This document shows, one piece after another, positions 16,541 through 25,042 of a stretch of DNA of 64,000 bases (its first letter is position 1; each line of letters opens with the position of its first letter). The stretch lies in NCBI RefSeq assembly GCF_040829825.1, contig NZ_JBFOLH010000019.1; one strand, 5' to 3'. The notes under the pieces were generated by a model. That model saw only the letters and a program-made list of their open reading frames with translations, was not told where the DNA came from and did no database searches. This DNA is from Leadbetterella sp040829825. GTDB lineage: Bacteria > Bacteroidota > Bacteroidia > Cytophagales > Spirosomataceae. The translations under genes and the position numbers were made by a program.

Positions 16541-16676
16541 GGGCATTCGGGAATAAATGGACCAGCAATGTACGTAACCGGCAATCCATACCCCCGATAC
16601 GATCCGGTAATAAACCGGATCCGGTGTTTTTTGAAAAATTAAATATCAAAAATAGGGCGTTCCCTGAATTGATTTG

Positions 16677-16684
16677 TATTTTTG
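16677..16684 (+). promoter_or_regulatory. Promoter -7 element (TATTTTTG) for the E2 gene
   Basis: An exact TAnnTTTG match 43 nt upstream of the ATG at 16728. Confidence 0.6.
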
Positions 16685-16727
16685 AACCTTAGTAGTAACA
16701 TACAGAATAAATATAGAACGAACAGAT

Positions 16728-18332
16728 ATGGCAGAAGTAATCAGAATGCCCAAAATGAGCGATACCATGACGGAAGGAGTGATCGCCGCATGGAACGTGA
16801 AAGTTGGGGATGTAGTGAAATCAGGTGATATTCTGGCTGAAGTAGAGACGGACAAGGCCACCATGGATATGGAATCGTACTACGATGGTACCGTGTTGTA
16901 CATCGGGGTGGAAAAAGGTCAGGCCGTACCTATTGACGCCGTAATTGCTGTTATCGGCAAGCCCGGTGAAGATTACCAGTCGCTCCTGGGCGGCAGTGCT
17001 GCCCCTGCCAAAACTGAAGCTGCAGCGCCTGCGGAGGAAGCTCCGGCCAGCGCTCCGGCGGTAGATACTTCTAATATCAAAGCGGCGGTGATCCAGATGC
17101 CGCTTCTGAGCGATACCATGACCGAAGGGGTGATCCACAAATGGTTAAAGCAGGTAGGTGACACCGTAAAATCAGGTGATCTGCTGGCGGAAGTGGAGAC
17201 CGACAAGGCCACCATGGAGATCGAGGCATACGAAGACGGCACCCTGCTGTATGTAGGTGTAAAAGAAGGAGAAGCCGCCCCGGTGAACTCGGTAATAGCA
17301 GTGATCGGTGAAAAAGGTGCCGATTACGAAACCCTGCTGAAAGCCTATGCGGGTGGTCAGCCGGCCGCGGAGAAAAAAGAAGCAGCCGCTGCTCCTGAAG
17401 CCGCTCCGAAAGCCGAAGCCGCTCCTGCCAAAGCAGAAGAGCCTGCAGCTGCTTCTACGGGAGGCAGAATCCTGGCTTCACCGCTGGCGAAAAGCATAGC
17501 CAAAGAAAAAGGAATCGATATAGCGAAGGTAAAAGGAACCGGTGAGGGTGGCAGGATCATCAAATCGGATGTAGACAACTATGTTCCTTCAGCCGGGCCG
17601 GCAGCCCAGGGCGGAACCGTTATTGCACCTTCTATTGTAGGGCAGGAAAGCTTTGAGGAAATTCCGCTGACCCAGATGCGCAAGGCCATTGCCCGCAGCC
17701 TGGCAGAATCGCAAAGCACCGCCGTGGCATTCAGCGTGAACATGGAGATCAACATGGATAACGCCATCAAGGCCCGTGCCGTGATGAACGAGGCGTCGCC
17801 GGTGAAAATATCGTTTAACGACATGGTATTGAAAGCCTGCGGAGTAGCGCTGAAAAAGCACCCGGCGGTTAATTCGTCGTGGAGAGGAGATCACATCCGG
17901 AAAAACAACCATATTCACATCGGTATGGCTGTGGCTGTAGAAGCCGGCCTGGTGGTACCTGTGATTCGTTTTGCCGATGCCCTGCCGCTGTCTGCGCTGG
18001 CAGCCACAACCAAAGAGCTGGGCGGGAAAGCCAAGAGCGGCAAGCTTCAGCCGGCCGACTGGGAAGGCAACACCTTTACTGTAAGTAACCTGGGCATGTT
18101 TGGGGTAGACTCGTTCAACTCTATCATCAATAACCCGAAAAACGAATCGTGTATCCTTTCCGTAGGCGGCATTAAAGAGACGGTAGCCGTTAAAAACGGG
18201 CAGTTTTATGCCACCAATATCATGAAAGTTACCCTTACCTGTGACCACCGCGTGGTAGACGGAGCTTTGGGTGCGGCGTTCCTGGTGACCCTGAAAGAGC
18301 TGCTGGAAGAACCGTATAAGTTACTGGTGTAA
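16728..18332 (+). CDS. pdhC: Pyruvate dehydrogenase complex E2, dihydrolipoamide acetyltransferase
   Basis: The 534-residue protein has two lipoyl domains: the first at 1-77 with ETDKATMDMES (lipoyl Lys43), the second around 120-200 with VETDKATMEIEAY. Ala/Pro/Glu-rich linkers separate them. A peripheral subunit-binding domain follows (about 245-285, ILASPLAKSIAKEKGIDIAK), then the catalytic acyltransferase domain (about 310-534) with the active-site TCDHRVVDGALGA. It transfers acetyl groups from lipoamide to CoA in the core of the complex. The tandem near-identical lipoyl domains suggest internal duplication. E1 and E3 genes are not adjacent; Bacteroidetes often keep them elsewhere. Confidence 0.95.
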   Translation: MAEVIRMPKMSDTMTEGVIAAWNVKVGDVVKSGDILAEVETDKATMDMESYYDGTVLYIGVEKGQAVPIDAVIAVIGKPGEDYQSLLGGSAAPAKTEAAAPAEEAPASAPAVDTSNIKAAVIQMPLLSDTMTEGVIHKWLKQVGDTVKSGDLLAEVETDKATMEIEAYEDGTLLYVGVKEGEAAPVNSVIAVIGEKGADYETLLKAYAGGQPAAEKKEAAAAPEAAPKAEAAPAKAEEPAAASTGGRILASPLAKSIAKEKGIDIAKVKGTGEGGRIIKSDVDNYVPSAGPAAQGGTVIAPSIVGQESFEEIPLTQMRKAIARSLAESQSTAVAFSVNMEINMDNAIKARAVMNEASPVKISFNDMVLKACGVALKKHPAVNSSWRGDHIRKNNHIHIGMAVAVEAGLVVPVIRFADALPLSALAATTKELGGKAKSGKLQPADWEGNTFTVSNLGMFGVDSFNSIINNPKNESCILSVGGIKETVAVKNGQFYATNIMKVTLTCDHRVVDGALGAAFLVTLKELLEEPYKLLV

Positions 18333-18340
18333 AATAATTA

Positions 18341-18372
18341 TAGCTGGTTCCCGGCTTGCCGGGAACCAGCTA
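18341..18372 (+). terminator. Strong hairpin after the E2 gene
   Basis: TAGCTGGTTCCCGGC (18341-18355) and its exact complement (18358-18372) form a 15-bp stem 8 nt after the stop codon. There is no clear T-run, so it may act as an mRNA-end stabiliser or weak terminator. Confidence 0.6.
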
Positions 18373-18437
18373 CAATATACCACCGGAACCCATATCGTTC
18401 AATACTTAATCAACACAAATAATATTTCAGACTATCA

Positions 18438-18980
18438 ATGGAAAAAATAAAATCTACAACCGTACTCGGCGTATTTCATAACGGTGAGCTGGCCCTCGGC
18501 GCTGACGGACAGGCCACCATGGGGAACACCGTTGCCAAGTCGAACGTTAAAAAGATCAGGAAGCTGGCCGGCGGGAAAGTAGTGGCCGGTTTTGCAGGCT
18601 CTACCGCCGATGCTTTTACCCTTATCGAGAAATTTGAAGAGAAGCTGAACACCTTTAACGGCAACCTGCGCAGGGCCGCCATAGAGCTGGTGAAAGAGTG
18701 GCGTACCGATCGCTACCTGAGCAAGCTGGAGGCCATGATGATCGTAGCCAATAAAGAAGAAATGCTGGTTATTTCGGGCAGTGGCGATGTGCTGGAGCCC
18801 GATAACGAGGTGGCGGCTATCGGCTCGGGCAGCATGTATGCCCAGGCTGCAGCGCTGGCATTAAAAAAGCATGCGCCTCACCTGAGCGCTGAAGAGATGG
18901 TACGGGAAGGGCTCACCATAGCAGCCGACATCTGCATTTATACAAACCATAATTTTATCATTGCTTCGCCGGAAGAATAA
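18438..18980 (+). CDS. hslV: ATP-dependent protease subunit HslV
   Basis: The 180-residue protein has the HslV/proteasome-beta fold. After a short propeptide (MEKIKS) the catalytic Thr begins TTVLGVFHNGELALGADGQA, followed by GNTVAKSNVKKIRKL, VVAGFAGSTADAFTL and AIGSGSMYAQAAALAL. HslV forms a double hexamer that degrades proteins unfolded by HslU. HslU is not in the window, so the pair is split here. The following XRE regulator starts at the base after the hslV stop codon, implying co-transcription. Confidence 0.96.
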   Translation: MEKIKSTTVLGVFHNGELALGADGQATMGNTVAKSNVKKIRKLAGGKVVAGFAGSTADAFTLIEKFEEKLNTFNGNLRRAAIELVKEWRTDRYLSKLEAMMIVANKEEMLVISGSGDVLEPDNEVAAIGSGSMYAQAAALALKKHAPHLSAEEMVREGLTIAADICIYTNHNFIIASPEE

Positions 18981-19769
18981 ATGTCTTACGTTAATGAAAA
19001 TATCAGGGTCCTCCGGAACCGGATGGGACTGACCCAGGAAAAGTTCGCTGAACTGATGGGCATTAACCGTAAGGCTATAGGCGCCTACGAAGAAAACAGG
19101 GCTACCCCGCCGCTGGATAAGCTGAACCGCATGGCCTCGCTGTTCGGGATAAGCCTGGATCAGCTGACGCAATACCGTTTTGCAGTTGATACCCCGCTTT
19201 TTGAAGCATCAGAGGAAATTCCGGCACCCGAAGAGCCGGTAATCCAGCCGGAAAAGAAGCGCCCTTTTTCACGCACCGGCCATCAGGCACCGGTATTTGA
19301 GGCGTTGCAGGAGAATGCCGTGCGCTATATCAGCCATAAATATTTTGACCGCTATATCCTGGATGCCGACTTTGAAAGCCGCCTGGCAGAGCTGCCCGTT
19401 CTCAGTTTTCCGTTCGGGGAAGAGGGCCGGCAATACCGGGCGTTTGACGTGCCGGCCTACAGCTCCCTGGAAGAAGGTATCGTTATCGGTGAGCGGCTGA
19501 CCGATTACCGGGCCGCAACGGACCGCCTGCTGGTGGTCAGCCTGAAAAAAGGTATTTTCCTGGGAAAGCTGGAAAATGCCTCCAACGGGGAGTTTACCGT
19601 TAAAAACGAGGGTAACGGAAGCGATTTTACCCTTCGGCCGGAAGATATCCGCGAAGTGTGGAAGCCCGTGGGCTTCTTCTCCCGTACCCTGCCCAGGGCC
19701 CGGCCTGACCTGGCGGCCCTGGCGGCCAGGTTCAATGCCCTGAAAACGCAGTTTGATGCGCTTTTGTGA
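18981..19769 (+). CDS. XRE-family transcriptional regulator with a long C-terminal domain
   Basis: The 262-residue protein has an N-terminal helix-turn-helix of Cro/C1 type (about 6-62: IRVLRNRMGLTQEKFAELMG, then INRKAIGAYEENRATPPLDK). The C-terminal part (about 110-230) contains YRAFDVPAYSSLEEGIVIGE and resembles a sensing or S24-like segment, but I see no convincing Ser-Lys dyad. Its start abuts the hslV stop. It may regulate stress genes together with hslV; this is inferred from position only. Confidence 0.88.
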   Translation: MSYVNENIRVLRNRMGLTQEKFAELMGINRKAIGAYEENRATPPLDKLNRMASLFGISLDQLTQYRFAVDTPLFEASEEIPAPEEPVIQPEKKRPFSRTGHQAPVFEALQENAVRYISHKYFDRYILDADFESRLAELPVLSFPFGEEGRQYRAFDVPAYSSLEEGIVIGERLTDYRAATDRLLVVSLKKGIFLGKLENASNGEFTVKNEGNGSDFTLRPEDIREVWKPVGFFSRTLPRARPDLAALAARFNALKTQFDALL

Positions 19770-19821
19770 TCCAAACCGGGTACATTTTGCAGACACGCTG
19801 AAAAGCGTTTGAAACCGGGCC

Positions 19822-20520
19822 TTACAGCCAGGCGCGTACTTTCTGCGGTTTGTTGATATACGATTTCCCGAGCTCAAACCAATATTCATCCCCGAAATTC
19901 AGGTAAATACCTTCGGCGTTCTTGAGCCGGGTGGCAGCGAGGTCGTAATTCAGGTCGCCCGAATACAGGTCGCGCAACAAGGCGTTCAGCTGGTTCCATC
20001 TCAGGCTTTTCCGGGTTCCGTCTTTTTCCACGATCAGCGTTTGCCGGGCAAAGCTCCCCCGGATCACCGTTGTTTTTTTGCCGGCAGGGCTTACTTCGGC
20101 CAGGGTGATCTCCAGGGGCTTCTCGAGCCCGCTGTCTTCCAGGATAGCCTGGCGGATCTGCTCGGTAAAATCAGCCCATTGCCGTGGGTTTTTCGGGTAA
20201 AAGGGCTCTTTACCGGTGTCGAGGAGCCAGAGGTCCTCGTTTTCTTCCAGTTCGTCCTTCTCCGTTTGTTCGGTGCGTGAAATAAGCGTTTTCAGCTCTT
20301 CCAGCCAGGTTTGCGGGAGAGATCCCTTCAGCCTGAGGTCGTCAGAGAGCGTAAACCCTTCTTCCAGAATCTCCTCTTCGGTGAGGCTGTCGCGGTCCAG
20401 GAACTCAATTTCCAGGTCGTAGGCCAGCGTTTTTCCCTTGTCTTCTTTCAGGTCAAGCTGAAGGGCATAGGCATAGGGAGCCGGCTGCAGGGCCGAAGTC
20501 TGAAATTTTATATTGATCAT
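19822..20520 (-). CDS. Conserved hypothetical protein
   Basis: The 232-residue protein is soluble, with a very acidic middle part (about 45-115: EEEILEEGFTLSDDLRL, KDELEENEDLWLLDTGKEPF). It has no signal peptide, membrane segment or recognised motif. It overlaps the upstream MenE-like gene by 4 bp (ATGA), so both are expected on one transcript, but I see no link to menaquinone synthesis in the protein itself. Confidence 0.75.
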   Translation of the reverse strand: MINIKFQTSALQPAPYAYALQLDLKEDKGKTLAYDLEIEFLDRDSLTEEEILEEGFTLSDDLRLKGSLPQTWLEELKTLISRTEQTEKDELEENEDLWLLDTGKEPFYPKNPRQWADFTEQIRQAILEDSGLEKPLEITLAEVSPAGKKTTVIRGSFARQTLIVEKDGTRKSLRWNQLNALLRDLYSGDLNYDLAATRLKNAEGIYLNFGDEYWFELGKSYINKPQKVRAWL

Positions 20521-21545
20521 GATGCAATGGTTTTGATCTTATCGGTTTTCCCGGATGGGGTTCTGGCAAACTCTTTTACCCGGATGATCTCTTTGGGCAC
20601 GTGGTAGCGGGGAAGATCAAGACGCGAGAGGTCAGGTTCGGGGGCGTCACCTTCCAGTACCAGCACCAGCCGTTGGCCCAGGGTGTCATCAGGCAGGCCG
20701 TAGCAGAAGAAACCTGCCAGGCCGGGGAAAGCCCCGGCTATGGCGCGTTCCACTTCTTCCGCCTGGATCTTCACACCGCCCGAGTTAATGATATTGTCGC
20801 GCCGGCCCTTCAGGATAAACTTCTCCGGCGAAACCATTTCTACCACATCATGGGTGGTTATCCATTGATCCAGCGTGGAGGGCGACTGTATCTTCAGGCA
20901 GCCGTGCTCATCGGTAGCAAGCGTAACTCCCGGCAATGCCGTAAAAAAGGCATCGTTGGTGCGCAGATCTTTCAGGGCAATGTGGCTGACGGTTTCGGTC
21001 ATACCGTAGGTTTCAAATACGGGCAGGTTGCGGTATTGTATTTCCGCCCTGATCTCTTCTGATACGGGAGCACCGCCCACCAGTATGGCTTTGGCGGTCC
21101 GGAGCAGGCTCACATGCGACTCATTCTGCAGGATATTCTGCAGCTGCAGCGGTACAAAGGAAAAGAAATTGGATCCCCGGTTGCGCGCAAACAGGGCAGA
21201 CTGGTTTTTCAGCTCGTCAAACGGGTTGGCCGAAGGGTGCACGGCCATCAGGTCGCAGCCCGTTTCAGCGGCCCGGATCACCATCATCTTTCCCCCGATG
21301 TAGTCGGTGTTCAGGTTGCACAGGAAAAAGTCGCTGCTGACCAGGTCAAATGCCCCGGCGGTGAGCCTGACAGAGGCCAGCAGGGCCTGGCGGCTTATTG
21401 AAATCACCTTGGGTGCACCGGTAGAACCCGAGGTGCTCAGGGTGATCTCAGGCAAGCCGTTTCTCCACGCATCGTATAAGGTAATGACGGAGTCGAGGGT
21501 CTGATCGGTACGGATCACTTCCCCCTCCCTGGAAATATAAACCAT
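20517..21545 (-). CDS. menE: AMP-dependent acyl-CoA ligase, probably o-succinylbenzoate-CoA ligase (MenE)
   Basis: The adenylate-forming enzyme carries the phosphate-binding loop LSTSGSTGAPKVISISR, the A5-type motif FETYGMTETVSHIALK, and the C-terminal hinge region LKGRRDNIINSGGVKIQAEE with the late Lys near PSGKTDKI. At 342 residues it is as short as the Bacteroidetes MenE proteins. MenE activates o-succinylbenzoate in menaquinone synthesis. The frame is open up to 21605, but a TAnnTTTG promoter element lies at 21562-21569, so the start MVYISREG at 21545 is preferred. No other men genes are close, so the substrate rests on length and family likeness. Confidence 0.8.
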   Translation of the reverse strand: MVYISREGEVIRTDQTLDSVITLYDAWRNGLPEITLSTSGSTGAPKVISISRQALLASVRLTAGAFDLVSSDFFLCNLNTDYIGGKMMVIRAAETGCDLMAVHPSANPFDELKNQSALFARNRGSNFFSFVPLQLQNILQNESHVSLLRTAKAILVGGAPVSEEIRAEIQYRNLPVFETYGMTETVSHIALKDLRTNDAFFTALPGVTLATDEHGCLKIQSPSTLDQWITTHDVVEMVSPEKFILKGRRDNIINSGGVKIQAEEVERAIAGAFPGLAGFFCYGLPDDTLGQRLVLVLEGDAPEPDLSRLDLPRYHVPKEIIRVKEFARTPSGKTDKIKTIAS

Positions 21546-21561
21546 AGTCCGGTAAAAAGGA

Positions 21562-21569
21562 CAAAGGTA
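21562..21569 (-). promoter_or_regulatory. Promoter -7 element (TACCTTTG) for the MenE-like gene
   Basis: An exact TAnnTTTG match on the minus strand 16 nt ahead of the ATG at 21545, implying a very short leader. Confidence 0.55.
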
Positions 21570-21640
21570 AGGGATTTCCCCGACAGTTCCATTCCTGCAG
21601 GGCAACAGACCGCATATCCTAAGGAAGATCAGTAAAAAAT

Positions 21641-21654
21641 ATGACGCAGGTCAT
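21641..21654. promoter_or_regulatory. Palindrome ATGACGCAGGTCAT, possible Crp/Fnr-type site
   Basis: A perfect 5-4-5 palindrome (ATGAC/GTCAT) lies about 100 bp upstream of the azurin promoter element. The spacing fits a Crp/Fnr-family dimer site. A second palindrome (TCTCTCAGAGAGA) lies about 25 bp further towards the gene. An azurin gene responding to oxygen or NO would fit, but the regulator is unknown. Confidence 0.4.
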
Positions 21655-21746
21655 GAATAGTTCAGAATATTGTATTTGTCTCTCAGAGAGAGATAAAGTG
21701 TTGTGAATATATTTAAATTCTTCTGTCTTATTTAGAAGTATTCCTG

Positions 21747-21754
21747 TATTTTTG
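21747..21754 (+). promoter_or_regulatory. Promoter -7 element (TATTTTTG) for the azurin gene
   Basis: An exact TAnnTTTG match 44 nt upstream of the ATG at 21799, in AT-rich DNA. Confidence 0.6.
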
Positions 21755-21798
21755 TAAATAAAATTTTATTAAAAACTAACTTAATTTATATTGTACAA

Positions 21799-22362
21799 AT
21801 GAAAAAGACCATAGCACTTGCGGCAGTCACTTCCATGTTGATTTTTACCGCCTGCAGCAAATCATCCGATTCAAGCGATACCACTACCACAGCAAACGCT
21901 ACTGAAGAGTCTGCTGATGACGCGGCTGCCTCAGAAGACGCAACTGCCACCGAAGAAACCGATAACGTGGCTTCTGCCGACAACACCGTATTGGAGATCA
22001 CCCTGAAAGGCGGTGACGATATGAAGTACGACCAGACCACCCTGAAAGCTACAGCCGGTCAGACCATAAAATTAACCCTGGTGCATTCAGGAAAGCTGCC
22101 TAAAGCTTCTATGGGCCATAACTTTGTCCTGCTGAAAAACGGTGTAAACGAAACAGACTTTGCTACCAAAGCGCTGGCGGCAAAAGATACCGATTATATT
22201 CCTGCATCTGCAGCGGGCGATATCATTGCGCATACTGACCTGGTAGGCGGCGGCGAAAGCTCTACAATTGAATTTACCGCTCCGGCCAGAGGTGCTTATA
22301 CCTACATCTGTACTTTCCCCGGCCACTCGGCTATGATGAAAGGAAAACTGCTGGTGCAGTAA
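21799..22362 (+). CDS. Azurin-like blue copper lipoprotein
   Basis: The 187-residue protein starts with a lipoprotein signal (lipobox FTAC, Cys19). A low-complexity Ser/Thr/Ala/Asp/Glu linker (about 20-65) tethers a cupredoxin domain (about 68-187). Copper ligands are visible: His in SMGHNFVLL, then Cys, His and Met in CTFPGHSAMMKG. It should pass electrons in the periplasm, for example to a cytochrome c peroxidase or terminal oxidase. A di-haem peroxidase lies 23 kb away in this window. The gene stands alone between its promoter and a bidirectional terminator. Confidence 0.93.
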   Translation: MKKTIALAAVTSMLIFTACSKSSDSSDTTTTANATEESADDAAASEDATATEETDNVASADNTVLEITLKGGDDMKYDQTTLKATAGQTIKLTLVHSGKLPKASMGHNFVLLKNGVNETDFATKALAAKDTDYIPASAAGDIIAHTDLVGGGESSTIEFTAPARGAYTYICTFPGHSAMMKGKLLVQ

Positions 22363-22378
22363 GGCGGATCCTGAAAAG

Positions 22379-22414
22379 AAAAGCGGGCAGTACCTTTGGG
22401 TGCTGCCCGCTTTT
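22379..22414. terminator. Intrinsic terminator after the azurin gene
   Basis: AAAAGCGGGCAG and CTGCCCGCTTTT form a 12-bp stem with a 12-nt loop, with A- and T-runs on both sides, 17 bp after the stop codon. It can serve the convergent GNAT gene as well. Confidence 0.85.
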
Positions 22415-22503
22415 GTATCTGGTGAATTCATGTTTTTGTTTTTCTGATGCGCTCAAACGCATTTTTATGAAAAACGTATTTGCGGAAATTACTCAAAAGC
22501 AAT

Positions 22504-22950
22504 TCACTCAAAATCCAGATGGCAATTGATCCACTCCCCGTCCAGGCGGGCATTGTATTTCTTATAAAACGCAATGGCAGGCGTATTCCAGTCGAGCACC
22601 TGCCACATCATGCCCGTGCAGTCTTCTTCCCTGGCTATTTCCACGGTACGGTCAAAGAGCAGCTTACCGGCCCCCAGGCCACGGGCTTTTTCGGTTACAA
22701 TAATGTCTTCGAGGTATAACCTGCGGCCTTTCCAGGTGGAATAGCGGTAGTAATACAGCGACATGCCGATCACTTCGCCTTCTTTTTCAGCCAGGATACA
22801 GCCAAAAGCCGGGTGCTCACCGAAGCCTTCTTTCAGCATACGTTCTTCGGTATTGGATACCTCATCCGGCGCTTTCTCGTACTCGGCCAGCTCTTTCACC
22901 AGCCGCAGGATAGCGGGAATGTCTTCTTTTTCTGCTTTTCGTAAAACCAT
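22504..22950 (-). CDS. GNAT-family N-acetyltransferase
   Basis: The 148-residue single-domain enzyme has the acetyl-CoA-binding motif A VTEKARGLGAGKLLFDRTVE and motif B NTPAIAFYKKYNARLDGEW. The layout (LEDIIVTEKARGLGAG, MMWQVLDWNTPA) is closest to the spermidine/diamine acetyltransferase-like branch. The substrate cannot be fixed. It is transcribed away from the heptad repeat at 22967. Confidence 0.9.
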   Translation of the reverse strand: MVLRKAEKEDIPAILRLVKELAEYEKAPDEVSNTEERMLKEGFGEHPAFGCILAEKEGEVIGMSLYYYRYSTWKGRRLYLEDIIVTEKARGLGAGKLLFDRTVEIAREEDCTGMMWQVLDWNTPAIAFYKKYNARLDGEWINCHLDFE

Positions 22951-22966
22951 ATTTATTATAGTACTT

Positions 22967-23040
22967 AGTTCCGAATTGAGAGTTCCGAGTTGAGACTCTC
23001 TACTCGGAACTCTCTACTCGGAACTCTCAACTCGGAACTA
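22967..23040. repeat. Palindromic heptad repeat (TTCCGAG type)
   Basis: The left part has units like TTCCGAATTGAGAG and TTCCGAGTTGAGA; the right part has the complementary order ACTCGGAACTCTCT, ACTCGGAACTCTCA, ACTCGGAAC. The two arms can pair into one long hairpin. The unit is 7 bp with alternating types, so 14 bp repeats. The array ends next to the stop codon of the pseudouridine synthase gene. Confidence 0.9.
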
Positions 23041-23042
23041 GC

Positions 23043-24086
23043 TCACTTATATTGTAAATAATGCTCCCATTTATCCAGCACCGCCTGGAAATCGGCCGGC
23101 AGCTCGGAGTCGAACTGCATCCATTGGCGGGTGGTAGGATGTATAAAACCCAGCGATTTGGCATGAAGGGCCTGGCGGGGCATGAGACTGAAGCAGTTTT
23201 CCACAAATTGCTTGTATTTCGAAAAAATCTCTCCCCGCAGGATACGGTCGCCCCCGTAGGCGGCATCGTTAAAGAGCGGGTGCCCCAGGTACTTCATGTG
23301 TGCCCTGATCTGGTGCGTGCGGCCCGTTTCCAGGTTGCATTTGATCAGGGAAACATACCGCATGGTTTTGAGCACCTCATAGTGGGTGATGGCTTCTTTT
23401 CCGTGCTCTCCGTCAGGAAAGACGTCCGATACGCGCCGGTCTTTGAACCCGCGGCCTATATGGGCATTGATGGTGCCTTTCGGCTCTTTGGGTTCGCCCC
23501 AGATCAGGGCGTAATAGGTTCTTTCCGTGGTATGGTCGGCAAATTGCCGTGCCAGGAACTGCAGGGCAAACTCGTTTTTGGCAATCACCAGCAGGCCCGA
23601 CGTGCCTTTGTCAATGCGGTGCACCAGGCCCGGCCTGATCTCCCCGTCGCGGGCAGAAGGCAGGTGGCCGAAATGATAGACCAGGGCGTTCACCAGGGTG
23701 CCTGAAGGATTCCCGTGCCCGGGGTGCACCACCATTTCCTGGGCTTTGTTGACCAGCAGAACGTCGTCGTCCTCGTACACGATATTCAGGGGGAGATCCT
23801 GCGGGATCACCTCTTTGGGAATCTTGCCCGATTTCACGAGGGAGAGCAGGATGTCGTCGAGCGGTTTCACTTTGTAGCTCGATTTGACCGAAGCGCCGTT
23901 TACCTTCACCGACTCCGAATCAATGGCGTTCTGAATCCGGTTCCTGGAGATGTTCTTCAGGTGATGCGAAAGATACTTGTCCAGCCGCATAAATGACTGG
24001 CCGGGATCCACTTTGATCTGAAGGTTTTCGATGAATTCATCATCTTCCTCTTCAAAATCTGCCTTGGTTTCGTCGAATGTACTCAT
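23043..24086 (-). CDS. rluD: RluA/RluD-family 23S rRNA pseudouridine synthase
   Basis: The 347-residue protein has an N-terminal S4 RNA-binding domain (about 32-90: RLDKYLSHHLKNISRNRIQN) and the catalytic domain with GLVHRIDKGTSGLLVIAKNE, where the Asp is the nucleophile, and TGRTHQIRAHMKYLGHPLFN. It converts uridine to pseudouridine in ribosomal RNA. Family and activity are clear; RluD over RluA/C is judged from the S4 domain and length. Confidence 0.93.
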   Translation of the reverse strand: MSTFDETKADFEEEDDEFIENLQIKVDPGQSFMRLDKYLSHHLKNISRNRIQNAIDSESVKVNGASVKSSYKVKPLDDILLSLVKSGKIPKEVIPQDLPLNIVYEDDDVLLVNKAQEMVVHPGHGNPSGTLVNALVYHFGHLPSARDGEIRPGLVHRIDKGTSGLLVIAKNEFALQFLARQFADHTTERTYYALIWGEPKEPKGTINAHIGRGFKDRRVSDVFPDGEHGKEAITHYEVLKTMRYVSLIKCNLETGRTHQIRAHMKYLGHPLFNDAAYGGDRILRGEIFSKYKQFVENCFSLMPRQALHAKSLGFIHPTTRQWMQFDSELPADFQAVLDKWEHYLQYK

Positions 24087-24108
24087 ATTTGTGCAAATTT
24101 CGGTAAAG

Positions 24109-24990
24109 ATGCTTGATTTTGAAAGTATAATTCAAATTCCTACTCCGCTACAGAAAATAGAGGAGGAATTATTTGCGGAAAAAGGGGTGGAAGTCTTTGT
24201 TAAAAGAGACGACCTGACCCATCCGTTTATTTCAGGCAACAAGTTCCGGAAGCTGAAATACAACCTGGTGGAAGCGGAAAAGCAGGGGAAAAACAGGCTC
24301 CTGACCTTTGGCGGGGCCTGGTCCAACCACCTGTCGGCCTTTGCCTTTGCCTGCCGGGAGTTTGGTTTTGAAGGAAAAGCCCTGGTAAGAGGGCAGGAGC
24401 TGAACGAAAGCAGCAGCCCCACGCTGGCATTTGCGCATGCACAGGGGATAGCGCTGGAGTTTGTGAGCCGGGAGGCTTACCGAGATAAGGAAAACCTTTC
24501 GGCAGCATATGCCGGAAATTACCTGGTGATCCCCGAGGGCGGCTCCAATGCCCTGGCGCTGCCGGGCGTGGCCGAGCTCATTCCCGAGCTAGGGCCTTTT
24601 GATTACCTGCTCACGGCCTGCGGCACGGGCGGTACGCTGGCGGGCCTGATAGAAGGGGCGCCGGAGAGCGTAAAAATTATCGGGGTTTCGGCATTGAAAA
24701 ACGGTGATTTTCTGAGAGAGGAAGTCTCGAAGCTGCTTTTGCGGCCTTTTCCGGGGCAAGCCACCCTGCTGACCGGTTATGCTTTCGGGGGGTATGCCCG
24801 TTATACAACGGAGCTGCTGGATTTTATCCGGGATTTTGAGGCAAAGCATACGATTTTACTGGAACAGGTGTATACCGGTAAAATGGTTTATGCCTTTTAT
24901 GATCTGCTCCGCAAGGATTTCTTCCGGCGGGGGACGAAAGTAGTATTGCTGCATACGGGCGGGCTGCAGGGAAGGAGCGGGGAATTGTGA
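24109..24990 (+). CDS. PLP-dependent ACC deaminase/D-cysteine desulfhydrase family enzyme
   Basis: The 293-residue protein belongs to fold-type II PLP enzymes. The cofactor Lys is in PFISGNKFRKLKYNL, followed by GGAWSNHLSAFAFA and the phosphate-binding glycines TACGTGGTLAGLIEG. Typical members deaminate 1-aminocyclopropane-1-carboxylate or split D-cysteine to pyruvate, ammonia and sulfide; sequence alone cannot separate these. The ATG at 24109 gives MLDFESIIQIPTPLQ; an upstream in-frame ATG at 24031 would overlap the divergent rluD gene and add a Ser-rich shadow segment. Confidence 0.88.
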   Translation: MLDFESIIQIPTPLQKIEEELFAEKGVEVFVKRDDLTHPFISGNKFRKLKYNLVEAEKQGKNRLLTFGGAWSNHLSAFAFACREFGFEGKALVRGQELNESSSPTLAFAHAQGIALEFVSREAYRDKENLSAAYAGNYLVIPEGGSNALALPGVAELIPELGPFDYLLTACGTGGTLAGLIEGAPESVKIIGVSALKNGDFLREEVSKLLLRPFPGQATLLTGYAFGGYARYTTELLDFIRDFEAKHTILLEQVYTGKMVYAFYDLLRKDFFRRGTKVVLLHTGGLQGRSGEL

Positions 24991-25042
24991 GGGGAAACCA
25001 AGTTTTTATTCCTAACTTCGCATTCTAACCTTTCGTGCAGAC

